A DNA stretch of 14,737 nucleotides, from positions 4,359 through 19,095 of the forward strand of contig DDSI01000165.1 in the NCBI GenBank assembly GCA_002343335.1, read 5' to 3'. Position numbers and translations under genes: made by a program. Origin of the DNA: Bacteriovoracaceae bacterium UBA2394 (GTDB lineage Bacteria; Bdellovibrionota; UBA2394). Below, one piece after another: positions 7,722 to 13,993 of this stretch (positions within the stretch are counted from its first letter, which is position 1; every line of letters begins with the position of its first letter). Under the pieces are notes generated by a model that saw nothing but the letters and a program-made list of their open reading frames with translations, did not search any database and had not been told where the DNA came from.

Positions 7722-8752
7722 TTCAAAAGCCTTCCAAATTCTCGATGCGTGTAAGAGTTGTCGCGGGTATCGCCCAGTCGAACCGCGATTAATTTTTGCG
7801 AGGGAATCACGAGAAGAATCTGTCCCCAATGGCCGAGGGCGGCAAAGGTGTCCTCGGGCAACTCCGGCCAAAATTTTGGATTATTTTCCGACGTACGATT
7901 CAGCCACCACTGTGCTCCGCCGATTGGATCCGCATTCGTCGATGATTTTTCTCTCCGTGCAGTGGAGGGCTTAAGTGAATAACTGAGCCAGGCGGGAGTA
8001 ACGATTTGTACATTCTTCCACTTTCCTGAATTTAAGAAAAGTTCTCCCGCTTTTGCGAGATCTCGCGCGTTTAGATAAAGATAAGACGATCCGACGAGAT
8101 GATTTTTCCGATCGGTCTCCCAGAATGCATTCCAGTCTAAGGGGTTGGCTAGCTTTTGGTGAAAATAATTTGGTTCGTCTTTAAATGCATGATGAATGAC
8201 AGCACTTAGGAGCATCGAATCTCCCGAGGAATAGTTCCACCGCTCGCCAGGATTGGCTTCCGCATTTTTTTCGATGACGTACTCAGCTTTGTCGTCACGT
8301 CCTTCACCGTAGAGCATTTGAAGGACGGAGGATTTCGTCGGAGATTCATTCTCTTCGTAGGTTTCAGACCATTCTAGCCCCGAACTCCATTCGAGCAAGT
8401 GCTGTACGCGCAGATCACAGTGTCGATCGAAACCATATTTACAAATCGAATCCTCGATCTTCAATTTGCCCTCATCCACAGCGATTCCCGCCAGCAAACT
8501 TAAGATCGATTTTGAAATCGACCAAAGAAGATGTTTCGTTGTGAGAGTGTAATTGTTCGCATATTTTTCATAGATCACTTTTCCATCTTGTTGGATGAAC
8601 ACGGCGTCCGTCCGTGGGCCTGTGCGATCTGGAAATTCTCCCGTGGGAAAAAGATACTCATCCAAGCTCTTCACGTCTAAAGCGTGAAGGGGATTATTCA
8701 TTAGAATGAGTAGAAAAAGCGGAGAGATTAAAAAGCACTTTCGGAGATCCAC
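7718..8752 (-). CDS. Exported class C beta-lactamase-family serine hydrolase
   Basis: This encodes 344 aa with a signal peptide (residues 1-24, ending LHA). The serine nucleophile motif is S78-I-S-K81 (SxxK), the second motif is Y174-S-S in WNYSSGDS, and the third is H308-W-G310 in GHWGQILLVIP. These place it in the COG1680 group that includes AmpC-like lactamases, D-aminopeptidases, esterases and 6-aminohexanoate-dimer hydrolases. The YSS in place of YxN and HWG in place of KTG argue for an amidase or esterase rather than a true antibiotic beta-lactamase. Cys104 and Cys112 could form a disulfide. The start is GTG at 8752; the upstream frame has no other usual start before a stop at 8777-8779. 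The GTG and its GGAG (8763-8766) lie in a perfect hairpin. It is coupled to the next gene by a 4-nt overlap. Confidence 0.9.
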   Translation of the reverse strand: MDLRKCFLISPLFLLILMNNPLHALDVKSLDEYLFPTGEFPDRTGPRTDAVFIQQDGKVIYEKYANNYTLTTKHLLWSISKSILSLLAGIAVDEGKLKIEDSICKYGFDRHCDLRVQHLLEWSSGLEWSETYEENESPTKSSVLQMLYGEGRDDKAEYVIEKNAEANPGERWNYSSGDSMLLSAVIHHAFKDEPNYFHQKLANPLDWNAFWETDRKNHLVGSSYLYLNARDLAKAGELFLNSGKWKNVQIVTPAWLSYSLKPSTARREKSSTNADPIGGAQWWLNRTSENNPKFWPELPEDTFAALGHWGQILLVIPSQKLIAVRLGDTRDNSYTHREFGRLLK

Positions 8753-8768
8753 ATCTAAGGATCTCCGA
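8741..8768 (-). promoter_or_regulatory. Perfect hairpin over the ribosome-binding site and start of the serine hydrolase
   Basis: TCGGAGATCC (8741-8750) and GGATCTCCGA (8759-8768) are perfect 10-bp inverted arms with an 8-nt spacer. In the minus-strand mRNA the 5' arm contains the GGAG Shine-Dalgarno sequence. The GTG start (8752-8750) straddles the loop and the 3' arm. Folding would hide the start. A TTTTT run begins 6 nt past the stem, so a weak terminator for the upstream gene, whose stop lies 33 nt before, is the main alternative. A protein operator is also possible. Confidence 0.6.
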
Positions 8769-8801
8769 GTGCAAATTCATTCGTCAAACGAAGTTCGCCG
8801 A

Positions 8802-9794
8802 TTAATTTCGGGGAATTTGAGTGTTCTTATAGGCTTCGCCATCCCAATCTAAGCCATGATCCATCGTTACGACGCGACCATCTTTGTAGGATGCTTTCAC
8901 CCGAAAGTAGAGATGACTCAATTCGTAGATATCGGGACGATAAAAGTCCTTGTTCGCGACGATGCAGGATTTTCCACTTTTCGATTTGATAGAGCGAACG
9001 ACGACTGAGCCATGCTTCTTGTCCAATCGCTCGTAAGTCAGATGATCAATATCCTGTTTTAAATCTCGGCCCGTCGAATCTTCACCGCTCACACAAAACT
9101 GGATTCGGAACTCTCCTGGCATGGGTCGAGCCAAGCGAGTGATATTAATGACCTGATCTTCGTTAAGCCAGAACGTCGCACCCATGTAGCGACTGCCCGA
9201 AGCATTCTTTGCGAAGACGCTGGCGCCAAGGCGACCAAATTTCGTTTCGCTGTGAATGCGACCAGAACCTGTGGGAGGATTCTGATCTCGAAAAGTCATT
9301 TTTCGAGTTTCGCCATTTTTGCCTTCCCAAAGAATCTGAGCACAGCCGACGTCCGGAAAGGCGGTATCGCAGCGGCCCTTCAATTTTAGCGAGTAGTGGG
9401 CATCGCTGTTCCAAACTGTAAGCGGAATGTAGGCGGCGCCACCTTTTCGGGAATCATTGGGGTTGATCTTGCTGAAAATGGGTTTCGCGCCAAGGGTCGT
9501 GTCCTTAATGGAAGCTGCTTTAAAATCGCGATCTTCTTTGAACAACTTCAGTCGCAAATTGGGCACGGAGTTAGTGATGGCAGTGGGATAAAAAGTACCG
9601 CCGCGAGAAAGGTTCACTCCTATGCTGCTGATCGGAAGGCCATCGCTTCCCGCCATTTCCATAGGGTCGATTTCTAAATAAGCTGCAACACCGCGCAGTT
9701 GTCCGATCGTAGCCGCTTTTGCCATCTGACCGTTTAAAACCACCAGTGAGAGTGAAAGTGAAATTCCGAGAGCTGTTCTATTTGTCATTCGCAT
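8802..9794 (-). CDS. Exported protein of unknown family, four cysteines
   Basis: This encodes 330 aa that I do not recognise. It starts at ATG 9794 with GGAGG 8 nt upstream. The signal peptide is clear: MRMTNR, a hydrophobic stretch to residue 20, and an AKA|A cleavage site near residue 27. The mature protein is basic, rich in Ser, Lys and Gly, with alternating beta-type patterns and four cysteines (142, 151, 234, 277), enough for two disulfides. There are no repeats or membrane segments after the leader and no catalytic motif I can name. It is the first gene of a three-gene minus-strand run with the serine hydrolase and the small cysteine protein, so a periplasmic or surface role next to that enzyme is an inference from position only. 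Confidence 0.85.
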   Translation of the reverse strand: MRMTNRTALGISLSLSLVVLNGQMAKAATIGQLRGVAAYLEIDPMEMAGSDGLPISSIGVNLSRGGTFYPTAITNSVPNLRLKLFKEDRDFKAASIKDTTLGAKPIFSKINPNDSRKGGAAYIPLTVWNSDAHYSLKLKGRCDTAFPDVGCAQILWEGKNGETRKMTFRDQNPPTGSGRIHSETKFGRLGASVFAKNASGSRYMGATFWLNEDQVINITRLARPMPGEFRIQFCVSGEDSTGRDLKQDIDHLTYERLDKKHGSVVVRSIKSKSGKSCIVANKDFYRPDIYELSHLYFRVKASYKDGRVVTMDHGLDWDGEAYKNTQIPRN

Positions 9795-9888
9795 ACCAGG
9801 TTCCTCCGAACAGTTCCTTCCAAGTTTTGTGCCAACGAGTTGGTCCGCCCGAAGGGCCTAAAATGAATCCAACAGGCGAGTCGGGCAT
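9778..9888 (-). CDS. Possible 36-aa small protein or gene remnant, tryptophan-rich
   Basis: An open frame on the minus strand, ATG 9888 to TAG 9778-9780, overlaps the first 17 nt of the next gene. The peptide ends in TRWHKTW, then KELFGGTWYANDK; three tryptophans in 13 residues and a Gly-rich start (GPSGGP) look more like protein than chance. The frame stays open upstream to a stop at 9976-9978. No Shine-Dalgarno precedes the ATG. It may be a short gene, a remnant of a longer one, or coincidence. Confidence 0.3.
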   Translation of the reverse strand: MPDSPVGFILGPSGGPTRWHKTWKELFGGTWYANDK

Positions 9889-9963
9889 TTCTGCCCGGGG
9901 CAAAGAGGACGCGAAGATGGGAATTGGATGACCACGGCCGATCTGAGATGTTAAAACGGTCGA
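9795..9963. promoter_or_regulatory. Divergent intergenic region with three short hairpins
   Basis: These 169 nt lie between two divergent genes of unknown function. Three inverted repeats follow each other: CCAAC-GA-GTTGG (9832-9843), GCCC-GAA-GGGC (9847-9857) and CGGGC-ATTTCT-GCCCG (9882-9897). None is followed by a T-run on either strand, so they are not clear terminators. No known riboswitch core is recognised. Promoters must lie here; TTGGAT (9924-9929) is a weak -35 candidate for the plus-strand gene, without a good -10. Confidence 0.4.
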
Positions 9964-11115
9964 ATGAGAAAAGATTCACTTTGGATGTTGGTAGGGGTCG
10001 CCATTGTGATGAGCGTGCTATCGCTCAGTTTCGCACGGTGGATAATGCGGGATGCGCGGCCAGATTCAGAAGTCGCCACTCATGAACAAATGGATGAAGA
10101 GAGTTCCGTCGATAATTCCGCGCCTATAGAAGACCCAGCCGAAGCCAGACGAGCTTTAAGTGCTGAGATCCGTCGGAAATTATTGGACTCAACCGCAAGA
10201 ATTCTCAAAGCCAAAGGAAGACTGCGCGAAACCGATTGTCAGGATGTTTGGGCGGCCGTGGAACTCTATCCTTTCGCTCAAGCGGCGGCTGATAAAAATG
10301 CTCCGATTCGTTTGCCCAAAATTAAATCCTGCCGTCGTCTTCCCGCTAACTTAAAACGCTTTCATGATGACTATGCTTTTCAGTGCCGGCGATTTTCAGG
10401 TGCCAAGCGATCTAAATTTAAAGCGGAAGAAGATCTTATTGCGTACGACGACTGTGCCATGAAAACGCTTCTTTACCGTGCGATGTTGCATGACATGGCT
10501 TCGGAGGATGTCGATGTGACAGTGACCGAGGATTTGCCGATTCTTTTCGATAAACTTCTTTCTGCGTTGGCGCAGCAGGATCCAATTCGCATGGAAAAAA
10601 TTGCCACTCGAATGCATGAGCTCGAACCCAATTTTTATGAACCTTTGAAGGCCATGACCATTGCCCGCTTTCTAGGCGTGGTCGAAGAGACCAACGAGGA
10701 AGTGAAGTCGGAGAAAATGTTGGCCCTGGAGAAATCGCTGCAAGAGGCTCGCAACTTTGGAATTTATGATCGCGAATTGTTACAAGTGGAAATGATGATG
10801 AAGACTCAGGCCTTTCAAGATAAGGAAGCTCTTCGAGAAGAAGGAGAGCGGTTGGTAGAAGAGTTTCCCGATCGCGGTTTCGGTCATTACGCCGTGGCAG
10901 CTTCCCATTTTCACAATCGTGATTTTGAGGGCACGAAGAAGGCTTTGGAGTTAGCCGTGCAGCGTGAACCAGAAAATCAAAGTTTCAGACAGACGCTCGA
11001 TGAACTCAAACGAGATCCTTCCAATTTTAATCGTAAAATTTTTAGGGTCGCCCTCGGCTTAAGTTTCGATTTTAACGATGCGAATGAGCTGAAGATGAAG
11101 CAGGCGCGGCCTTAA
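9964..11115 (+). CDS. Membrane-anchored helical-repeat (TPR-like) protein of unknown function
   Basis: This encodes 383 aa from ATG at 9964; no strong ribosome-binding site is seen. One hydrophobic segment at residues 8-24, with Arg and Lys before it, reads as an uncleaved signal anchor, placing the rest in the periplasm. An acidic linker (about 33-60) follows. A middle region holds four cysteines (92, 123, 141, 164), in contexts such as TDCQDVW and DDCAMK. From about 195 to 345 the sequence is helical with TPR-like spacing, for example ALEKSLQEARNFGIYDRE, then HYAVAASHFHNRDFEGTKKALELAVQREPEN, which is a clear TPR-type unit. The TPR region suggests protein binding. The partner is unknown. It is transcribed away from the exported-protein run, from a shared intergenic region. 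Confidence 0.83.
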   Translation: MRKDSLWMLVGVAIVMSVLSLSFARWIMRDARPDSEVATHEQMDEESSVDNSAPIEDPAEARRALSAEIRRKLLDSTARILKAKGRLRETDCQDVWAAVELYPFAQAAADKNAPIRLPKIKSCRRLPANLKRFHDDYAFQCRRFSGAKRSKFKAEEDLIAYDDCAMKTLLYRAMLHDMASEDVDVTVTEDLPILFDKLLSALAQQDPIRMEKIATRMHELEPNFYEPLKAMTIARFLGVVEETNEEVKSEKMLALEKSLQEARNFGIYDRELLQVEMMMKTQAFQDKEALREEGERLVEEFPDRGFGHYAVAASHFHNRDFEGTKKALELAVQREPENQSFRQTLDELKRDPSNFNRKIFRVALGLSFDFNDANELKMKQARP

Positions 11116-11128
11116 TTAGTTTTAACCT

Positions 11129-11932
11129 TTATCCCGCTCTTCCAACCCAGGATCGAAGAGCCATGGAAACTCCCAATCGATCGCTCAACCAATCGAAAAT
11201 TCTTTGAGGCAAAATTCCTTTTAGAAATGGAACGAATTGCACGAAGAGGGGGGCGTAAACGTACACTTGATTTCTTTTCACCGCGCGCAGAGCCATTTTT
11301 ACTACTTTCTCGGGCGCTAGAATGGGCATCAAAAGCGGGGGACGCGTTCCTTCAAACATTCCGGTGTCGATCGTGCTCGGGCATACGATTGTCATTTTAA
11401 GATTTTTGACTTTTTGGACTCGGAATTCCTGTCGAAGAGATTCAGCGAATCCCACCACGGCCCACTTCGAAGAGGCGTAAGTTGCGCCGTAGGGCACGCC
11501 GCATAGACCTGTCGCACTCGCCATAAATAGGAGATGGGCCTCTGGCTTTTTTTGAAGAATGGGCAGGTAGAGATGAGTGAGCTGGACACAGGCTTCTACA
11601 TTTACTCGATAGGTCAAGCGATGCTGGCTCACGGGTACTTTCACAAATTCGCCCCCATAAACCACGCCGGCATTCAAGATGAGAAAATCTATCTCCGGCC
11701 AAAGTGAGGGCAGTTTATCTACCGCTGGCTCATCCAATAAATCCACGACATGAATAAAAATATTCCCTTCGCGGTGGTCTTCGCAGGTCGCCCGAGTTTG
11801 TCTCAATCCTGCCTCATCGCGATCAATGGCAAAGACGGTCGCGCCTTCCTTTACAAGCGATTCGCAAAAGATCCTGCCGAGTCCGCTTGCCGCCCCTGTC
11901 ACTAAAACCTTTTTGTGCTTAAAATGCCTCAA
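11129..11932 (-). CDS. Short-chain dehydrogenase/reductase
   Basis: This encodes 267 aa, a classical NAD(P)-dependent oxidoreductase of the SDR fold. The cofactor motif TGAASGLG is at residues 12-19, D-x-L for adenine binding follows, and NAG is at 87-89. The catalytic residues are Ser139 (in MASATG), Tyr152 and Lys156 (YASSK). The length fits classical SDRs. I chose TTG at 11932 because GAGG lies 5 nt upstream and the Rossmann strand begins about 8 residues later. The frame is open to TTG at 11989, but that would overlap the divergent gene's start. The C-terminal third is hydrophobic (FVQFVPFLKGILP), as in SDRs that act on lipids or sterols. The substrate is unknown. It converges on the helical-repeat gene with 13 nt between stops. 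Confidence 0.92.
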   Translation of the reverse strand: MRHFKHKKVLVTGAASGLGRIFCESLVKEGATVFAIDRDEAGLRQTRATCEDHREGNIFIHVVDLLDEPAVDKLPSLWPEIDFLILNAGVVYGGEFVKVPVSQHRLTYRVNVEACVQLTHLYLPILQKKPEAHLLFMASATGLCGVPYGATYASSKWAVVGFAESLRQEFRVQKVKNLKMTIVCPSTIDTGMFEGTRPPLLMPILAPEKVVKMALRAVKRNQVYVYAPLFVQFVPFLKGILPQRIFDWLSDRLGVSMALRSWVGRAG

Positions 11933-11960
11933 ATCTCCCTCATCCCTTGACCGAGAACTC

Positions 11961-11977
11961 ACTTTCCCGCAGAAAGT
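11961..11977. promoter_or_regulatory. Inverted repeat in the divergent SDR / small-protein promoter region
   Basis: ACTTTC-CCGCA-GAAAGT has perfect 6-bp arms and lies 6 nt before the plus-strand ATG at 11984. TTGACC (11947-11952) nearby matches 5 of 6 bases of a -35 box, but no good -10 lies at the right distance. It could be an operator or a leader hairpin; weak evidence. Confidence 0.28.
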
Positions 11978-11983
11978 TCGGGT

Positions 11984-12178
11984 ATGCAAACGCTAAAGAA
12001 AACCAAAGACTATACGATTTTGAAGAAACGCTCGGGACGTCATGCCGTGGTCAAGGCGGATGGCGCGCTATTAAAAGGAGATGAAAAGACCCAAGTCCTT
12101 TTGAAGGAAGGCCTGATTAAGCTCACACCTCCGAAGAAGAAGGAAGAAGCTCCGGCTCCTGCGGAAACTCCGGCATAA
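11984..12178 (+). CDS. Small lysine-rich protein upstream of msrA
   Basis: This encodes 64 aa from ATG at 11984. The core is KKRSGRHAVV, then ALLKGDEKTQVLLKEGLIKL, with the composition of a compact folded small domain. I recall similar YxIxKKxxGRxAV...G-x-EK-x-x-x-L proteins of unknown function in other proteobacteria, but cannot confirm this. The tail is charged and then Pro/Ala-rich (KKKEEAPAPAETPA), so probably flexible. There is no signal peptide, so it is cytoplasmic. Its stop overlaps the msrA start as TAATG, which supports a real gene in an operon with msrA and argues against a spurious reading frame. The Shine-Dalgarno sequence is weak (AGAAAG). Function unknown. Confidence 0.78.
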   Translation: MQTLKKTKDYTILKKRSGRHAVVKADGALLKGDEKTQVLLKEGLIKLTPPKKKEEAPAPAETPA

Positions 12179-12690
12179 TGGAAGATCCGATGATTGGGGA
12201 ATTAGTTCTGGCCACAGCTACACTTGCGGGAGGTTGCTTTTGGGGAGTGGAGGAACTTATTCGCCAGCTTCCCGGCGTCACGCGAACGGAGGTTGGTTAT
12301 ACGGGAGGCGATGTGAATGAGCCAACCTACGAGATCGTGAAAACGGGCAAAACCAATCACGCTGAAGCCGTTCAAATTACTTTCGATCCCACGAAGCTTT
12401 CTTATGAGGACTTGCTGCTCTATTTTTTTAGATTGCATGATCCCACCACGCTTAATCAGCAGGGCAACGACAAGGGAACTCAGTATCGCTCCGCGATTTT
12501 CTACCACGATGAGAAGCAGAAGAAGATTGCCGAAGCGGTAATTGCTAAGGTTGAAAAATCCAAAAAGTGGAAGAGACCTATCGTGACGCAGCTGGTGCCC
12601 TTTAAAAAATTTTATAAGGCTGAAGAATACCACCAAAAATATTTGGTCAAGAATCCCGGGGGCTATACCTGCCATTATCTGCGGGACTAA
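12178..12690 (+). CDS. msrA: Peptide methionine-(S)-sulfoxide reductase
   Basis: MsrA repairs oxidised methionine by reducing methionine-S-sulfoxide, with electrons from thioredoxin. The product is 170 aa and lacks a signal peptide, so it is cytoplasmic. The catalytic Cys20 lies in the family signature AGGCFWG. GYTGGDVNEPTYE, HAEAVQITFDP, LHDPTTLNQQGND and TQYRSAIFYHD follow in the standard order, with YHQKYL near the end. The C-terminal GYTCHYLRD supplies a second Cys that may act as the recycling (resolving) residue. The ATG at 12178 overlaps the previous stop as TAATG; ATG at 12190 has a better Shine-Dalgarno (GGAAG) and would remove 4 residues. It is in one direction with acyP, 45 nt before that gene's chosen start. 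Confidence 0.97.
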   Translation: MEDPMIGELVLATATLAGGCFWGVEELIRQLPGVTRTEVGYTGGDVNEPTYEIVKTGKTNHAEAVQITFDPTKLSYEDLLLYFFRLHDPTTLNQQGNDKGTQYRSAIFYHDEKQKKIAEAVIAKVEKSKKWKRPIVTQLVPFKKFYKAEEYHQKYLVKNPGGYTCHYLRD

Positions 12691-12735
12691 AACGCGCTGG
12701 TGAGAAGTGGCCAAGCCCCTTATCCTCTAAGCATC

Positions 12736-13017
12736 GTGGTTCCTTCGAAAACCGTGCAAGTCTTTTACAGTGGCACCGTCCAAGGGGTCGGATTTCGCGC
12801 TGGCGTTCGCCAGGTTAGGAATCAGGGATTTGCCACTCTTCAGGGCTATGTAAAAAATTTAACTGATGGACGCGTCGAATTGGTGGTCGAAGGGGACGAC
12901 GAAATCGTCGAGGCATTTCTTCGTCAGGTTCGCCTAAAGTATCAGTTCTATATCCACGACGAAGTGGTCACGCCCATCGCGTTTCAAGATTTTAGAATTT
13001 TTGAGATACGACGCTAG
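12736..13017 (+). CDS. acyP: Acylphosphatase
   Basis: Acylphosphatase hydrolyses acyl phosphates such as 1,3-bisphosphoglycerate to carboxylate and phosphate. The product from GTG at 12736 is 93 aa, the usual size. The phosphate loop GTVQGVGFR ends in the catalytic Arg21, and GYVKNLTDG contains Asn41, both at their normal positions. [16 protein letters not shown] completes the ferredoxin-like fold. No ATG is available. A longer GTG start at 12700 is open (105 aa) but adds residues without family counterpart; neither has a good ribosome-binding site. The C-terminal segment lacks the common KPRG/GP ending but is otherwise ordinary. It probably belongs to the msrA transcription unit. Confidence 0.93.
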   Translation: MVPSKTVQVFYSGTVQGVGFRAGVRQVRNQGFATLQGYVKNLTDGRVELVVEGDDEIVEAFLRQVRLKYQFYIHDEVVTPIAFQDFRIFEIRR

Positions 13018-13126
13018 AATTTAGTGAATTTCACCCAAAGTCGTGGAAGAAGGGCCCGCGCTTGAATTCCCCAGAGAAATAGGTAAACAGACCACGGTGG
13101 CAGGTTTTGTGGCGATAAAGGAATCC

Positions 13127-13924
13127 GTGGAAAATCCTCTAACTTCTTCTTCCGGATTAGCGGAATTCGAACGTGCCTATCTTACTCGAGAAGGACGCCC
13201 TTGGACTGGACCAAATCCTTTTTGGAATAAAGCAACCGATTACACCTTTTCGGATTGGCTCGCCCCGTACGTTCTTGGCGTGGGAGTGGAAGATTTTGAA
13301 GAGTATCACTTGGGGGGCTTTCCGGATCTTTCGCTTTTTTTGGATCGAAACAAGGAAAAGTTTTCTTTGAATGAAGGTGTATATCAGGACTTAGCCGCGA
13401 AGCATCTCACAGATTTTGGCAGAAAATTGAAAAGTTGGACGCGTAGTCATGTGTGGCTCGACTTGGGCTGTGGTCTGCCGTCTCAGTCCGTCATTCCGCG
13501 ATTACTCGCCCAAACGTTTGAGGCCACCGCTTATATCGGCGTGGATTTATTAAATATCGAGCGGGACGAAGTGCGAATTGGGGAATTCGAATGCTATCCG
13601 ACATTTCCTTCCTATTTCTTTCGCTCGGACATCGTGACCTTTATTTCTCGGTTTGAATGTCGTCGCCCTCTCACGGTGATTATCGCGGGATTGGAATTTG
13701 AAGACTCAACGGTTTCGGCTTCTGCCCATCCTTATATCGTTGAAATGATGGAAGAATTACTAAGAATGACAAAACCCGGAGATATCATTGTGGCGGGGGC
13801 CGGAACTTCCACCATTGATTTCCCTAAGTCGAAGTTTAAACGCATTTATTCCGATTATTATCAGGAAGTGTATTGCCGACGCCGTCCGCGATGGTGGAAT
13901 GGACTATTTCGTTCGAGTCGTTGA
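13127..13924 (+). CDS. Methyltransferase-like protein (class I Rossmann fold), function unknown
   Basis: This encodes 265 aa. The frame is open from GTG at 13043, but AAAGGAA at 13117-13123 directly precedes the GTG at 13127, and the extra 28 residues look non-coding. The centre has VWLDLGCGLPSQS with DLGCG at 112-116, matching motif I of class I S-adenosylmethionine-dependent methyltransferases. YIGVDLL follows, with Asp140 where the acidic ribose-binding residue sits. A later strand (LTVIIAGLEFE), a helix (PYIVEMMEELLRMTKPGDIIVAG) and the final SDYYQEVYCRRRPRWWN complete a plausible fold. The N-terminal ~100 residues are acidic and aromatic-rich and not recognised. The substrate is unknown, and a non-catalytic Rossmann protein cannot be ruled out. 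Confidence 0.78.
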   Translation: MENPLTSSSGLAEFERAYLTREGRPWTGPNPFWNKATDYTFSDWLAPYVLGVGVEDFEEYHLGGFPDLSLFLDRNKEKFSLNEGVYQDLAAKHLTDFGRKLKSWTRSHVWLDLGCGLPSQSVIPRLLAQTFEATAYIGVDLLNIERDEVRIGEFECYPTFPSYFFRSDIVTFISRFECRRPLTVIIAGLEFEDSTVSASAHPYIVEMMEELLRMTKPGDIIVAGAGTSTIDFPKSKFKRIYSDYYQEVYCRRRPRWWNGLFRSSR

Positions 13925-13993
13925 CTCAAGAATCTACGCTCGACTCATGCAGCGCATCCGAGACTTCATGGCCAATCTTCCTCCGAAGAAAAA

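Noticed and set aside
7722..7871. Longer N-terminus for the small cysteine protein
   Set aside because: It lies wholly inside the serine hydrolase gene, while the ATG at 7721 has a good ribosome-binding site and a signal peptide.
9795..9963. Riboswitch in the hairpin-rich intergenic region
   Set aside because: The short hairpins and a GGGCAAA string did not fit any riboswitch core I know, including c-di-GMP and cobalamin types.
12202..12714. 170-codon open frame on the minus strand opposite msrA
   Set aside because: It mirrors msrA codons, has no recognisable motif, and msrA is certain on the other strand.
13915..13927. GAGTC-GTT-GACTC as terminator after the methyltransferase-like gene
   Set aside because: The stem is only 5 bp, overlaps the stop codon and has no T-run after it.
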